Below, in pieces: positions 1 to 8,789 of a stretch of DNA of 64,000 nt. The notes under the pieces are model-generated. The model was given only the letters and a program-made list of their open reading frames with translations, was not told where the DNA came from and searched no databases. The DNA is from Micromonospora sp. U21 (GTDB taxonomy: Bacteria > Actinomycetota > Actinomycetes > Mycobacteriales > Micromonosporaceae), in the NCBI RefSeq assembly GCF_018070045.1, contig NZ_JAGPYK010000022.1:1-64000 (forward strand), given 5' to 3'. The translations under genes were made by a program, and so were the position numbers. Each line of letters opens with the position of its first letter. Within the stretch, counting starts at the first letter, position 1.

Positions 1-5
1 GCGGC

Positions 6-30
6 GGGGTGGGGGTGGGGTGGGGGTGGG
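6..30. repeat. G-rich tract at the window edge
   Basis: Several runs of three to five G separated by single T lie just downstream of the phoD stop codon, on the plus strand. Such spacing can form a G-quadruplex, but it may equally be a simple low-complexity tract at a gene end. No function is shown by the sequence. Confidence 0.4.
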
Positions 31-1680
31 TTACGGGCGGACGGTTTCCTGGTGGACGGTCTGTTGTCCCAGGTCGGCCTGGCTGGCCGTGCTGCGGGCG
101 GTCGACGGGACCGGGTTGTCCGCCGTCTGGTGGAGGCCGGGCACGCGGTCCTCGATCACGAACGAGGCCCGGGTGTACGCGGGCGCGCCCGGCTGACTCA
201 CGTACGGCAGCACGTCGAAGTCGGCGGAGAGTTGTCCCGGGGTGATCGTGGTGCGCACGTACCCCCGCAGGTTGTTCTGGAAGCGCAGGTGCGGGTTGAA
301 CGGGAACCACGGGTGCGACCCGGACGCCGAGTCCGCGCCGTCGCCGCCCGAGGTGATCGAGGAGCAGACCAGCTCGGTGCCGACGGTGCGCGAGGTCGGG
401 TCGGCGTAGTCCAGCTTCAGGTCGCTGGCCCAGTGCGCGTGCACGTCGCCGGTCAGCACCACCGGGTTGCGCACCCCGGCGGCCAGCCAGCCCCGGGTGA
501 TCCGGTCCCGGGAGGCGACGTAGCCGTCCCAGGCGTCCATGCTGGTGACGGTGAGCGGGCCGGCGTTGTTGTCCCGCTGTGCGAAGAACACCTGCTGGCC
601 CAGGATGTCCCAGCGGGCGTCCGAGCGGCGGAAGCCGTCCAGCAGCCACGCCTCCTGCTCGGCGCCGGTGATGGACCGGGCCGGGTCGTACGCCGCCGGG
701 CAGGCGTCGTACCCGTCGCCGCAGGCCTGGTCGTCGCGGTACTGCCGGGTGTCGAGCATGTGGAAGGTGGCCAGCCGCCCCCAGCGGACCCTCCGGTAGA
801 GCTGCATGTCGATGCCGCGCGGGATCGAGGTGCGCCGCAGCGGCATGTTCTCGTAGTACGCCTGGAACGCCGCCGCCCGCCGGGCGGGGAACTCCGGGTC
901 CGGCGCCTCCGGCACCTCGTCGGCCCAGTTGTTCTCCACCTCGTGGTCGTCGAAGACCACCACCCACGGCGCCACCGCGTGCGCGGCCTGCAGGTCGGCG
1001 TCGGTCTTGTACTGGGCGTGCCGCTGCCGGTAGTTGGCCAGCGTCCGGGTCTCCGGCCCCTCGTGGTCACGCGGGTTGCCACCCGGGACGGTGTACGTGT
1101 CCGGGGCGTACTCGTACTGGTAGTCGCCCAGGTGCAGGATCAGCTCCGGCTCGGTCTCGGCCAGCCGCCGGTAGGCGGTGAAGTGGCCGTGCTCGTACTG
1201 GGAGCAGGAGGCGAAGCCCATCGCCAGGGCGGCCGGCATGGTCCACGGCGCCGGGGCGGTGCGGGTGCGCCCGACCGGCGAGACGTGCCGTTCGGCGCGG
1301 AACCGGTAGAAGTACTCCCGGCCGGGCAGCAGGCCGGCCAGCTCCACGTGCACGCTGTGGGCCGAACGGGTGCGGGCGACCGCGACGCCGCGCCGCAGCA
1401 CGTGCCGGAACCGCTCGTCGGCGGCCAGCTCCCAGTGCACCGGGACGTCGCGGGCCGGCATGCCGGCGAGGCCGTCCTCGGCCAGCGGCTGCGGGGCCAG
1501 GCGGGTCCACAGCACGAACCCCTCGTGATCCGGGTCACCGGAGGCCACGCCGAGGGTGAACGGGTAGGCCAGCGGCCCGCGGGCCGCCGCCGCGCCGGCC
1601 GCCACCGGCAGCCCGGTGACCGCACCGGCGGCGCCGAGAGCGGCGCCGGACAGCAGGATGGTACGTCGGGACAGTGACAT
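31..1680 (-). CDS. phoD: Alkaline phosphatase D (PhoD family), Tat-exported
   Basis: This is a secreted phosphomonoesterase/phosphodiesterase that scavenges phosphate outside the cell. The 549-residue product opens with a twin-arginine signal (SLSRRTILLSGAALG) and an Ala-rich cleavage region near residue 33. A PhoD N-terminal domain (roughly 40-140) follows, then the metallophosphatase core with the metal-binding stretches ASCSQYEHG, HLGDYQYEYAP, FDDHEVENNW and LTGDVHAHW. Length and motif order fit PhoD of Bacillus and Streptomyces. The ATG is followed directly by the Tat motif, and a GGGGAGGA ribosome-binding site lies just upstream, so the start is secure. It is transcribed alone, and an 11-nt direct repeat upstream resembles a PHO box, suggesting PhoP control under phosphate limitation. 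Confidence 0.95.
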   Translation of the reverse strand: MSLSRRTILLSGAALGAAGAVTGLPVAAGAAAARGPLAYPFTLGVASGDPDHEGFVLWTRLAPQPLAEDGLAGMPARDVPVHWELAADERFRHVLRRGVAVARTRSAHSVHVELAGLLPGREYFYRFRAERHVSPVGRTRTAPAPWTMPAALAMGFASCSQYEHGHFTAYRRLAETEPELILHLGDYQYEYAPDTYTVPGGNPRDHEGPETRTLANYRQRHAQYKTDADLQAAHAVAPWVVVFDDHEVENNWADEVPEAPDPEFPARRAAAFQAYYENMPLRRTSIPRGIDMQLYRRVRWGRLATFHMLDTRQYRDDQACGDGYDACPAAYDPARSITGAEQEAWLLDGFRRSDARWDILGQQVFFAQRDNNAGPLTVTSMDAWDGYVASRDRITRGWLAAGVRNPVVLTGDVHAHWASDLKLDYADPTSRTVGTELVCSSITSGGDGADSASGSHPWFPFNPHLRFQNNLRGYVRTTITPGQLSADFDVLPYVSQPGAPAYTRASFVIEDRVPGLHQTADNPVPSTARSTASQADLGQQTVHQETVRP

Positions 1681-1732
1681 GAATCCTCCCCAGAGTCCGA
1701 TTTCTCGTGACTCAGGGAGCCTCGCGAGCCCT

Positions 1733-1749
1733 GATGACCGGCAGGTGAC
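1733..1749 (-). promoter_or_regulatory. PHO-box-like direct repeat upstream of phoD
   Basis: On the minus strand GTCACC and GTCATC occur with an exact 11-nt period, about 55-70 nt before the phoD start. Actinomycete PhoP boxes are 11-nt direct repeats with a GTTCACC-like core, so position, strand and period all fit. The cores are not perfect matches, so this remains an inference. Confidence 0.45.
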
Positions 1750-1818
1750 GGCGAGTGCCCCGGCTCGTCACCGGCAGTCGAACACCGATCACCGCGATCG
1801 ATCCCGCCGGGCGCGGCG

Positions 1819-2601
1819 TCAGGCCTCGCCGAGCATCCTGCGCAGCTCACCGGGCGGGTGGTCGAGGTGGGCGCGCAGCGTCCGGGTCAGGTGGGCCTGG
1901 TCGGCGAAGCCCAGCTCGGCCGCGAGCTCCGCCAGGCTCGGCGTGCCCTCCGCCAGGCGGTCCAGCGCGCGGCCCACCCGCAACCGGTTGCGGTAGCGGG
2001 TCAGTGGCACCCCGACCAGAGCCTGGAACGACCGGCTCAGCCGGTACGGGGACACCCCGAGTGAGCGGGCCAGTGGCACCAGGCCCTCGGCCTGCGGCCC
2101 GCCGTCGTGCAGCGCTGAGCGGGCCGCCTCCACCACCGGGCGGTCCCGCTGCGGGGCTCCCACCGCCGGGCCGGTGGCCGTACCCACCAGGCGAACCAGC
2201 CGCTCGGCCGCGGCGAAGCCTGCTTCGGGACGTCGGGTTGCCCGCAACAGCAGGCGGTGCGCCAGGTCGACCCGCGCGTCCAGGTGCACGACCGCCGGGG
2301 CGGGCCGCTCGTCGAGCATTTCCCGCCAGAGCCGCGGCGAGACGTGCACCGAGGTGCAGTCGTCGCCGCCGGCCGGATGGGCGAACCGCTCCTCCTCGCC
2401 CGGCGTCGTGAGGTAGCCCACGGTCGGGTCGACGAACTCCTCGCCGGCGCGCCCGCGTCGCCGAAAGCCGCCCCGGCGGGCCAGCACGATGGTGTACCCG
2501 GTGACCGGCTCGGGGCGCGACCAGCCGGTGTGGTCGTCGCGGCAATGCACGGCGTGGACCGCGAAATCCGGCTGGCGCACGAGGGTGCGGCTGCTGCGCA
2601 T
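1819..2601 (-). CDS. AraC-family transcriptional regulator
   Basis: The product is about 260 residues. It has an N-terminal cupin-like sensor part (residues 1-130) and a C-terminal double helix-turn-helix of the AraC type, seen in SLGVSPYRLSRSFQALVGVP and the second helix region LAAELGFADQAHLTRTLRAH. The ATG at 2601 (MRSSRTLV) is preferred because upstream in-frame codons would run far into the divergent promoter; a longer start at 2667 cannot be excluded. It is divergent from the MFS exporter at 2712, with a shared 110-nt gap, so it most likely controls that exporter. The ligand is unknown. Confidence 0.85.
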   Translation of the reverse strand: MRSSRTLVRQPDFAVHAVHCRDDHTGWSRPEPVTGYTIVLARRGGFRRRGRAGEEFVDPTVGYLTTPGEEERFAHPAGGDDCTSVHVSPRLWREMLDERPAPAVVHLDARVDLAHRLLLRATRRPEAGFAAAERLVRLVGTATGPAVGAPQRDRPVVEAARSALHDGGPQAEGLVPLARSLGVSPYRLSRSFQALVGVPLTRYRNRLRVGRALDRLAEGTPSLAELAAELGFADQAHLTRTLRAHLDHPPGELRRMLGEA

Positions 2602-2711
2602 GCCGTTCAGGGTAGGCGGGCGCACCGACACCATCCGCCCGCAGAACCGCTGCGACGCGGGCCGCAAGGATCTTCAAGACCGGCGGCCCCGGCGGCGGCA
2701 GGGTGTCCGGC

Positions 2712-4169
2712 ATGACGACCACGGCCACTCCGGGACGCCGCGCTCTGCTCGTCGTGCTGCTCACCGGGCAGGCGATGGCCTCGATGGACACCTCGATCGC
2801 CGCGGTCGCCGCCCCGACGATCCGGGCCGACCTGGCCGGCCCGCCCGCGCTGGCCCAGTTGGTGCTGGCCGGCTACACGCTGGCCTTCGCCCTGCTGGTG
2901 GTCACCGGCGCGCGGCTCGGCGCCCGGTACGGCCCCGCCCGGGTCTTCCTGATCGGACTGACCGGGTTCACCGTCACCTCGCTGGCCTGCGGCCTCGCCC
3001 CGGGACCGGTGACCCTGGTCGTCGCCCGGGTGGCGCAGGGCGGCACCGCCGCGCTGATGGTGCCGCAGGTCCTCGCTCTGATCCAGGCGACGTACACCGG
3101 CGCGGCCCGGGGGCGGGCGATCGGGGCGTACTCGATGATCCTGGCGCTCGGGGTCGCGGCCGGGCAGGTGGCCGGTGGCCTGTTGGTCACCCTGGACGCG
3201 GGCGGCCTCGCCTGGCGGACCGCGTTCCTGGTCAACGTGCCGGTCGGCGCGGTGCTGCTACCGGTCGGTCGGCGGGTGCTGGCCACCGTGCCGGCGCCTT
3301 CGGCCCGGCCCGGCACGCTCGACCTGCCGGGGGTGCTGCTGCTGGCCGCCGCGATGCTGGCCCTGGTGGCTCCGGCGGTGCTCGGTCGGGACCTTGGCTG
3401 GCCCGGCTGGTCGGTGCCGGCCGGAGTGGGTGTGGGCGGGGTCGGGCTCGGGCTCTTCCTGCGCCACGAGGACCGGCTGACCCGGCGCGGCGGTGCGCCC
3501 CTGTTCGACGTGGCGGTCCTGGCGCGGTCGGGCGTGCCGGCCGGTCTACTCGCCGGCTGCCTGGTGATGGGCTGCTACGCCGGCTTCCTCTTCACCCTCA
3601 CCCTGCGTCTGCAGGATGGACTCGGCTTCTCCGCGCTCGCCGCCGGTCTGGCCTTCCTGCCGTACGCCGGTGGGTTCGCGCTCTGCGGGGTGGCGGTGCC
3701 CCGGCTGCGCCAGCGGCTGCGGGACGCGCTGCCGCTGCTCGGCCCGCCGGTGCTGGCGGTCGTGGTGCTGGCGGTCGCCGTGCTGACCCGGCACGGCTGG
3801 CCATGGCTGCCCGGCAGCCTTCTGCTGCTGGTGGGCGGGGCCGCGCACGCCGGCGGGTTCAGTCCGCTGGTCGACCGGCTGGCCACCGCGCTGCCGGCCA
3901 GCACGGCCACGGCGTTCTCCGCGCTGATCTCCACGGGAACCCTGCTCGCCGCGGTGCTCGGCGTGGCCGTCATCGGCGGCCTCCAGCTGACTCTGCCGGG
4001 CACCCCGGCCGCCGCCGTGCTGACCGCCGGCCTCCTGCTGGCCGCCCCCGTCGCCGCCGGTCGGTGCGCGCGCGCCCTGCGCTCCGCCGACCCGTTGTCG
4101 GCCCGGCCGGCGGCACCCACCCCGTCCCGCGCCGCCCGCTCGACCGGCGTGACCGAACCTGATCGCTGA
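2712..4169 (+). CDS. MFS drug-efflux transporter (DHA2/EmrB-QacA type)
   Basis: The 485-residue membrane protein begins with the typical first helix of drug:H+ antiporters (LTGQAMASMDTSIAAVAAP) and contains about 14 hydrophobic segments, the size and layout of the DHA2 group. The loop between helices 2 and 3 (ARLGARYGPARVF) matches the MFS motif A, and helix 5 (SMILALGVAAGQVAGGLL) resembles motif C of exporters. An ATG at 2712 is preferred over the GTG at 2703 three codons earlier. It is paired divergently with an AraC regulator and followed after 28 nt by a MarR regulator, which suggests inducible export of a toxic compound. The substrate is not predictable. Confidence 0.9.
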   Translation: MTTTATPGRRALLVVLLTGQAMASMDTSIAAVAAPTIRADLAGPPALAQLVLAGYTLAFALLVVTGARLGARYGPARVFLIGLTGFTVTSLACGLAPGPVTLVVARVAQGGTAALMVPQVLALIQATYTGAARGRAIGAYSMILALGVAAGQVAGGLLVTLDAGGLAWRTAFLVNVPVGAVLLPVGRRVLATVPAPSARPGTLDLPGVLLLAAAMLALVAPAVLGRDLGWPGWSVPAGVGVGGVGLGLFLRHEDRLTRRGGAPLFDVAVLARSGVPAGLLAGCLVMGCYAGFLFTLTLRLQDGLGFSALAAGLAFLPYAGGFALCGVAVPRLRQRLRDALPLLGPPVLAVVVLAVAVLTRHGWPWLPGSLLLLVGGAAHAGGFSPLVDRLATALPASTATAFSALISTGTLLAAVLGVAVIGGLQLTLPGTPAAAVLTAGLLLAAPVAAGRCARALRSADPLSARPAAPTPSRAARSTGVTEPDR

Positions 4170-4197
4170 GCTGAGCGGCCGGCGCGGTGCGTACGAT

Positions 4198-4683
4198 GTG
4201 GCCGTGGCGCAGGAGGTCGTTCCCGGAACGGGTGGGCCGGTGGACCGTGCCGGCCTGGCCGCCGACGTGGTACGCCGGATGGCGCACGTGACCGCCGCCC
4301 TGCGGCACCGGCAGGGCGCCGCGTTCGCCGAACTGGGGATCACCCCGGCGGCGGCCCGAGCGCTGTACGAGCTGGACCCGGACCGGCCGCTGCCGGCCCG
4401 CGATCTCGCCGAGCGGCTGGGGTGTGACCGGTCGAACGTGACCGCGCTGGTCGACAAGCTGGAGCAGGCCGGCCTGGTCGAGCGTCGCACCGACCCGGCC
4501 GACCGGCGGCAGAAGACGCTGGTGGTGACCGTGCGGGGCCGGGGCGTGCGGGGCCGGGTGGCCGGGGTGATGTCCGACTCCCGACTCCTGGCCGGGCTGA
4601 CCGACCGGGAGCTGGACACGCTGCGCGACCTGGTGTGGAAGGTGTCCGACGGTGGCTGTCCGGAGCCCTGCGGGCCGGAGTGA
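4198..4683 (+). CDS. MarR-family transcriptional regulator
   Basis: The 161-residue protein has the winged-helix fold of MarR: a recognition region around residues 62-85 (LAERLGCDRSNVTALVDKLE) and the wing with the usual DPADRRQK signature. It starts with GTG at 4198, or possibly the GTG at 4204. It lies 28 nt after the MFS exporter on the same strand, so it could be co-transcribed and act as its repressor, but it also sits just before the E1 dehydrogenase gene. Regulators of this type usually bind small phenolic or drug-like ligands. Confidence 0.88.
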   Translation: MAVAQEVVPGTGGPVDRAGLAADVVRRMAHVTAALRHRQGAAFAELGITPAAARALYELDPDRPLPARDLAERLGCDRSNVTALVDKLEQAGLVERRTDPADRRQKTLVVTVRGRGVRGRVAGVMSDSRLLAGLTDRELDTLRDLVWKVSDGGCPEPCGPE

Positions 4684-4734
4684 GCCGACGGGTGCCCGCC
4701 GTGTCCCACTGGGCGACCAGGGCTTCCGTCGGTA

Positions 4735-7146
4735 ATGCTGTCGGACGTGACCACCCCGCAAGATCTCGACGACCGGTTCCGGGAGACGTTGGCGGCGCTG
4801 CCCGCCGCCGAGCGGCGGCGTGACCCCGCCGACCCGGTCACCGACGACGCCCCACTGACCGGCGCGCAACTGCTGGATCTGTTCGACGCGCAGGTGACCA
4901 GCCGGCAGCTTGACCTGGCCGGCCGCTGGCTGCGTAGCTTCGGGGAGGGCTTCTACACCATCGGCTCTGCCGGGCATGAGGGCAATGCGGCGGTCGCCGC
5001 CGCGCTGCGCCCCACCGACCCGGCGCTGCTGCACTACCGCTCCGGCGCCTTCTACTGCGTGCGCGCCGCCCAGATCACCGCCGACCCGGCGCCCACAGCC
5101 GAACGGGAACCACCCGCCGAACCGGCCGAGCCCGAACCGGACGGCCCCGCGCCGCCCGCCGGCGGGTTCGCGGCGTACGCGGGCGCGGCCCGGGACGTGC
5201 TGCGCGGGATGGTCGCCTCCAGGCAGGAGCCGATCGCCGGCGGCCGGCACAAGGTGTTCGGCCGAGCCGACCTGGCCATCGTGCCGACCACCTCGACCAT
5301 CGCCTCGCACCTGCCGCGGGCGGTCGGAATGGGACTGGCCGTGGAGCGGCTGCGCCGGCTGGACAGCGCCGGACGGCGCGCCGGCCCCGGAGTGCGGGTC
5401 GGCAGCGGGGCCGGCGCCGAGCACGCCCCGTGGCCACCGGACGCCATTGTGGTCTGCTCGTTCGGCGACGCCTCGGTCAACCACGCCAGCGCCACCGCCG
5501 CCTTCAACACCGCCGGCTGGTACGACCACGCCGGGCTGCGCATCCCGGTGCTCTTCGTCTGCGAGGACAACGGGCTGGGCATCAGCGTCCGCTCGCCGGA
5601 GGGCTGGGTGGAGGCGACGCTGCGGGCCAGGCCGGGCGTCCGCTACCTGGCCGCCGACGGGGCGGACCCGGTGCAGGCGTACGCGGTGGCGGCGGAGGCG
5701 GCGGCCTGGGTACGCCGGCACCGACGGCCGGCCGTGCTGCACCTGCGCACCGTCCGCCTGATGGGGCACGCCGGGGCCGATGCGGAGTCGGCGTACCGCA
5801 GCCCGGCGGAACTCGCTGCGGACCTGGACCGGGATCCGGTGGCCGCCACCGCCCGGCTGCTCGTCGACGCCGGCGTGGCGACGGGCGAGGAGTTGCTGGC
5901 CCGGTACGACGAGACCGGCTGGCAGGTCCGCCGGCTCGCCGAGGAGGTGCTGGGCGAGCCGAAGCTGGCCTCGGCGGCCGACGTGGTGTCCGCGCTGGCG
6001 CCCCGTCGACCGGTGCGGGTGGCGCGCGCGGTGGCCGACGCGGCGGCCCGGGCCAGCGGCCCGGGCGCGGGCGCCCGGGCCGAGGCGTTCGGGGGCAAGC
6101 CGCCGGAGCTGGCCGGCGCGCTGACTCTCGCGCAGAGCATCAACGCGGCGCTCGCCGACGGGCTGCTCGACCACCCGCAGATGGCGGTCTTCGGCGAGGA
6201 CGTGGCCGCCAAGGGCGGCGTGTACGGGGTGACCAAGGGGCTGCGCGACCGGTTCGGGCCGGCCCGGGTCTTCGACACCCTGCTCGACGAGACCTCGGTG
6301 CTCGGGTTGGGGTTGGGTGCGGGGCTGGCCGGGATGCTGCCGGTGCCGGAGATCCAGTACCTGGCGTACCTGCACAACGCCGAGGACCAGCTGCGCGGCG
6401 AGGCGGCCACCATGCAGTTCTTCTCCCAGGGCGCGTTCCGCAACCCGATGGTGGTGCGGGTGGCCGGGCTGGCGTACCAGGAGGGGTTCGGGGGGCACTT
6501 CCACAACGACAACTCGGTGGCCGTACTCCGGGACGTGCCCGGCCTGGTGGTCGCGGTGCCGGCGCGGCCGGACGACGCCGCGCCCATGCTGCGGACCTGC
6601 CTGGCCAGCGCGGCGGTCGACGGTAGCGTCTGCGTGTTCCTGGAGCCGATCGCGCTCTACCACACCCGTGACCTGTACGCCGAGGGCGACGGGGAGTGGC
6701 TGGCCGGGTACCCGGAGCCGGGCGCCTGGGTGGCCGGGCACGTGCCGATCGGCCGGGCCCGGGTCTACCGGGTCGGCTCGGCCGACGACCTGACGATCAT
6801 CACCTTCGGTAACGGGGTACGGATGTCGCTGCGGGCCGCGGCCGTCCTCGCCGAGGAGGGGGTGGGCACCAGGGTGGTGGACCTGCGCTGGCTGGCCCCA
6901 CTGCCGGTGGCCGACATCATCCGGGAGGCCTCGGCGACCGGCCGGGTGCTGGTGGTGGATGAGACACGCCGCTCGGGCGGGGTCGGCGAAGGGGTGATCG
7001 CCGCACTGGTCGACGCCGGATATGTCGGTGCAGCGCGACGAGTAGCCGGAGTTGACTCGTTTGTACCATTAGGTCCGGCGGCACGCCAGGTTCTGGTCTC
7101 CGAGGAAGCCATTACCGACGGTGCCCGTACGCTGCTGGCACGGTAA
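4735..7146 (+). CDS. Fused E1 alpha/beta subunit of a 2-oxoacid dehydrogenase (thiamine-dependent)
   Basis: The 803-residue protein joins both halves of a branched-chain-type 2-oxoacid dehydrogenase E1. Residues about 40-420 form the alpha part, with a thiamine diphosphate motif running from FGDASVNHASATAAF to CEDNGLGIS. Residues about 460-800 form the beta part, with FGEDVAAKGGVYGVTKGL and the C-terminal transketolase domain. E1 decarboxylates a 2-oxoacid and passes the acyl group to lipoyl-E2. Separate genes are usual for this family, and the fused form is known in actinobacteria. An insertion near residues 115-140 is Pro/Glu-rich. No E2 or E3 gene is nearby, so it must work with subunits encoded elsewhere. 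The substrate (pyruvate or a branched-chain oxoacid) is not settled. Confidence 0.9.
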   Translation: MLSDVTTPQDLDDRFRETLAALPAAERRRDPADPVTDDAPLTGAQLLDLFDAQVTSRQLDLAGRWLRSFGEGFYTIGSAGHEGNAAVAAALRPTDPALLHYRSGAFYCVRAAQITADPAPTAEREPPAEPAEPEPDGPAPPAGGFAAYAGAARDVLRGMVASRQEPIAGGRHKVFGRADLAIVPTTSTIASHLPRAVGMGLAVERLRRLDSAGRRAGPGVRVGSGAGAEHAPWPPDAIVVCSFGDASVNHASATAAFNTAGWYDHAGLRIPVLFVCEDNGLGISVRSPEGWVEATLRARPGVRYLAADGADPVQAYAVAAEAAAWVRRHRRPAVLHLRTVRLMGHAGADAESAYRSPAELAADLDRDPVAATARLLVDAGVATGEELLARYDETGWQVRRLAEEVLGEPKLASAADVVSALAPRRPVRVARAVADAAARASGPGAGARAEAFGGKPPELAGALTLAQSINAALADGLLDHPQMAVFGEDVAAKGGVYGVTKGLRDRFGPARVFDTLLDETSVLGLGLGAGLAGMLPVPEIQYLAYLHNAEDQLRGEAATMQFFSQGAFRNPMVVRVAGLAYQEGFGGHFHNDNSVAVLRDVPGLVVAVPARPDDAAPMLRTCLASAAVDGSVCVFLEPIALYHTRDLYAEGDGEWLAGYPEPGAWVAGHVPIGRARVYRVGSADDLTIITFGNGVRMSLRAAAVLAEEGVGTRVVDLRWLAPLPVADIIREASATGRVLVVDETRRSGGVGEGVIAALVDAGYVGAARRVAGVDSFVPLGPAARQVLVSEEAITDGARTLLAR

Positions 7147-7259
7147 ATTCCGTTCCACCCGGTGCGCCACTTGCGCGCGGACGCACAACTGTGTGGACTT
7201 TGCCTGACGGCGTCGGTTCCGGCGCCGCGAGCAGGGACGAGATGAGGAGGCACGCGACA

Positions 7260-7697
7260 GTGAGCGCGACCGCTGGTCAGGCCGCCGACGGGGTACGCAG
7301 CCTGGCGGACCGGTTCGGAATCGAACCGGGGATGGTCGTCATGGAGATGGGGTACGACGACGACGTCGACCAGGATCTCCGGGACGCCCTGACCGACCGC
7401 TGTGGAGATCTGGTCGACGAGGACACCGACGAGGTGGTCGACGCGGTGCTGGTCTGGTACCGCGACGGCGACGGTGACCTCTTCGAGCTTCTCGTCGACG
7501 CCCTCGGCCCGCTGGCCGACAACGGGGTCGTATGGCTGCTCACGCCGAAGGCCGGGCGTGACGGGCACGTCGAGCCGAGCGAGGTCGCGGAGTCCGCGCC
7601 CACCGCCGGCCTTCAGCAGACCTCGACCGTGAACGCCGGCCGGGACTGGAGCGGCGCCCGCCTGGTGCTGCGCCGAGGGGCCAAGGCCAAGAAGTAG
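7260..7697 (+). CDS. DUF3052 family protein
   Basis: This 145-residue acidic protein belongs to the actinobacterial DUF3052 family, whose function is unknown. Typical blocks are DRFGIEPGMVVMEMGYDDDV, a central Asp/Glu-rich region, WLLTPKAGRDGHVEPSEVAE and the C-terminal WSGARLVLR. The GTG at 7260 is chosen because an AGGAGG ribosome-binding site lies nine bases upstream; an earlier ATG at 7191 lacks one. It is placed between the E1 gene and ahpE, as I recall for M. tuberculosis, which suggests a conserved but unexplained link. Confidence 0.88.
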   Translation: MSATAGQAADGVRSLADRFGIEPGMVVMEMGYDDDVDQDLRDALTDRCGDLVDEDTDEVVDAVLVWYRDGDGDLFELLVDALGPLADNGVVWLLTPKAGRDGHVEPSEVAESAPTAGLQQTSTVNAGRDWSGARLVLRRGAKAKK

Positions 7698-7787
7698 GCC
7701 GACCCGTTCCCCTCGCGCGCCCGGCGGTCCGCGCCGCCGGGTGTGGCAGGCTCGTGCCATTCCCTGACCCGACCCGAGGGAGTCCGC

Positions 7788-8249
7788 ATGCCCGTCGAGG
7801 TTGGCGCCGAGGCGCCGGACTTCGTGCTGAAGGACCAGAACAACCAGGAGGTCCGGCTCTCGACCTTCCGTGGTAGGCGCACCGTGCTGCTGGTCTTCTA
7901 CCCGCTCGCCTTCACCGGCACCTGCCAGGGTGAGCTGTCCGAGGTGCGGGACAACCTCGACGAGTACGCCAACGACGACGTCCAGGTGCTGACGGTCAGC
8001 GTCGACTCGGTCTACAGCCACAAGGTCTGGGCTGACCGGGAGGGCTACCAGTTCCCCATGCTGGCCGACTTCTGGCCGCACGGCGCCGTCGCCCGGGCGT
8101 ACCGGGTCTTCAACGACGTGGCCGGCTTCGCCAACCGGGGCACGTTCGTCATCGACAAGACCGGCGTGGTGCGCTTCGCCGAGATGAACGGCCCGGGCGA
8201 GGCGCGCGACCAGCAGGGCTGGCGCAAGGCCGTCGCCGAGGCTGCCTGA
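7788..8249 (+). CDS. ahpE: AhpE-type one-Cys peroxiredoxin
   Basis: The 153-residue protein reduces hydroperoxides and peroxynitrite in the cytosol. It matches M. tuberculosis AhpE in length and sequence: the catalytic loop reads FYPLAFTGTCQGELSEVRD with peroxidatic Cys46, followed by DFWPHGAVARAYRVFN and NRGTFVIDKTGVVRFAEM. No second conserved Cys is present, so recycling would need mycothiol/mycoredoxin or a similar thiol, as known for AhpE. The ATG at 7788 fits the family N-terminus. It is probably transcribed on its own or with the DUF3052 gene. Confidence 0.95.
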   Translation: MPVEVGAEAPDFVLKDQNNQEVRLSTFRGRRTVLLVFYPLAFTGTCQGELSEVRDNLDEYANDDVQVLTVSVDSVYSHKVWADREGYQFPMLADFWPHGAVARAYRVFNDVAGFANRGTFVIDKTGVVRFAEMNGPGEARDQQGWRKAVAEAA

Positions 8250-8325
8250 CCGGGTACGCCGTGCGCCCGGGCCGGCGGTGGGCAGGGTAAGCTTGCCAGC
8301 CTCCGGCCCGCCGTACGGGCGTTCC

Positions 8326-8397
8326 GGGCGCGTAGCTCAGTGGGAGAGCACCCGCCTTACAAGCGGGGGGTCGCAGGTTCGAAACCTGCCGCGCCCA
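8326..8397 (+). tRNA. tRNA-Val (anticodon UAC)
   Basis: A complete cloverleaf is visible. The acceptor arms GGGCGCG and CGCGCCC pair perfectly. There is a D arm GCTC/GAGC, an anticodon stem CCCGC/GCGGG around the loop CTTACAA (anticodon TAC), and a T arm GCAGG-TTCGAAA-CCTGC. The discriminator is A, and the CCA end is not fully encoded. The gene reads valine codons GUA/GUG. Confidence 0.97.
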
Positions 8398-8479
8398 CCC
8401 TTCAGCGATCAGCACGACCGCCAGACCGGTCTCGCGGGATCTGGACCGCTCCTGGATCGGCCCGTTAACTTCGATCCCC

Positions 8480-8755
8480 ATGACCAGCGCGGACGACCAC
8501 GGTCACCCCGAGCCGCCGATCGCCGGCGACGAGACCGTCACCCTGCTGGGCTCGCTGGATCGCCAGCGCGCCACCCTGGCCTGGAACACCGGCGGGCTCG
8601 ACGCCGCCGGCCTCCGGGCGACGCTCGGCCCGTCGTCGGTCACCCTGGGTGGGCTGCTCAAGCACCTGGCTCTGGTCGAGGACCTCTACTTCTCGCTGAA
8701 GCTCGGTGTCACCTGTCCACGAGGCCGACAACGCGAGTTGCTCTGGCCTCGCTGA
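8480..8755 (+). pseudogene. Truncated DinB/DUF664 family protein
   Basis: The first ~72 codons match the start of actinobacterial DinB-like (DUF664) proteins: a helix with LDRQRATLAWNTGGLDAAGL and the metal-site helix TLGGLLKHLALVEDLYFS. The reading frame then loses similarity and ends after 91 residues, about half of the usual ~170. The remaining helices and their metal-binding His residues are absent. It lies directly after tRNA-Val, a common site of insertion and deletion, and probably does not make a working protein. Confidence 0.7.
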
Positions 8756-8789
8756 GGGCGCCTGCTCCCGGCACCGCCATGATGGGCGC

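Noticed and set aside
52..1677. 541-codon plus-strand ORF opposite phoD
   Set aside because: Arg/Val/Gly-rich translation without motifs; phoD on the other strand has a Tat signal and all metal-binding motifs. This is a high-GC shadow frame.
3970..6741. 923-codon minus-strand ORF opposite the E1 gene
   Set aside because: The composition is typical of antisense frames in GC-rich DNA, and the plus strand has clear E1 motifs.
7147..7259. N-terminal extension of the DUF3052 protein from ATG 7191
   Set aside because: The added residues do not look like the family, and the AGGAGG site points to GTG 7260.
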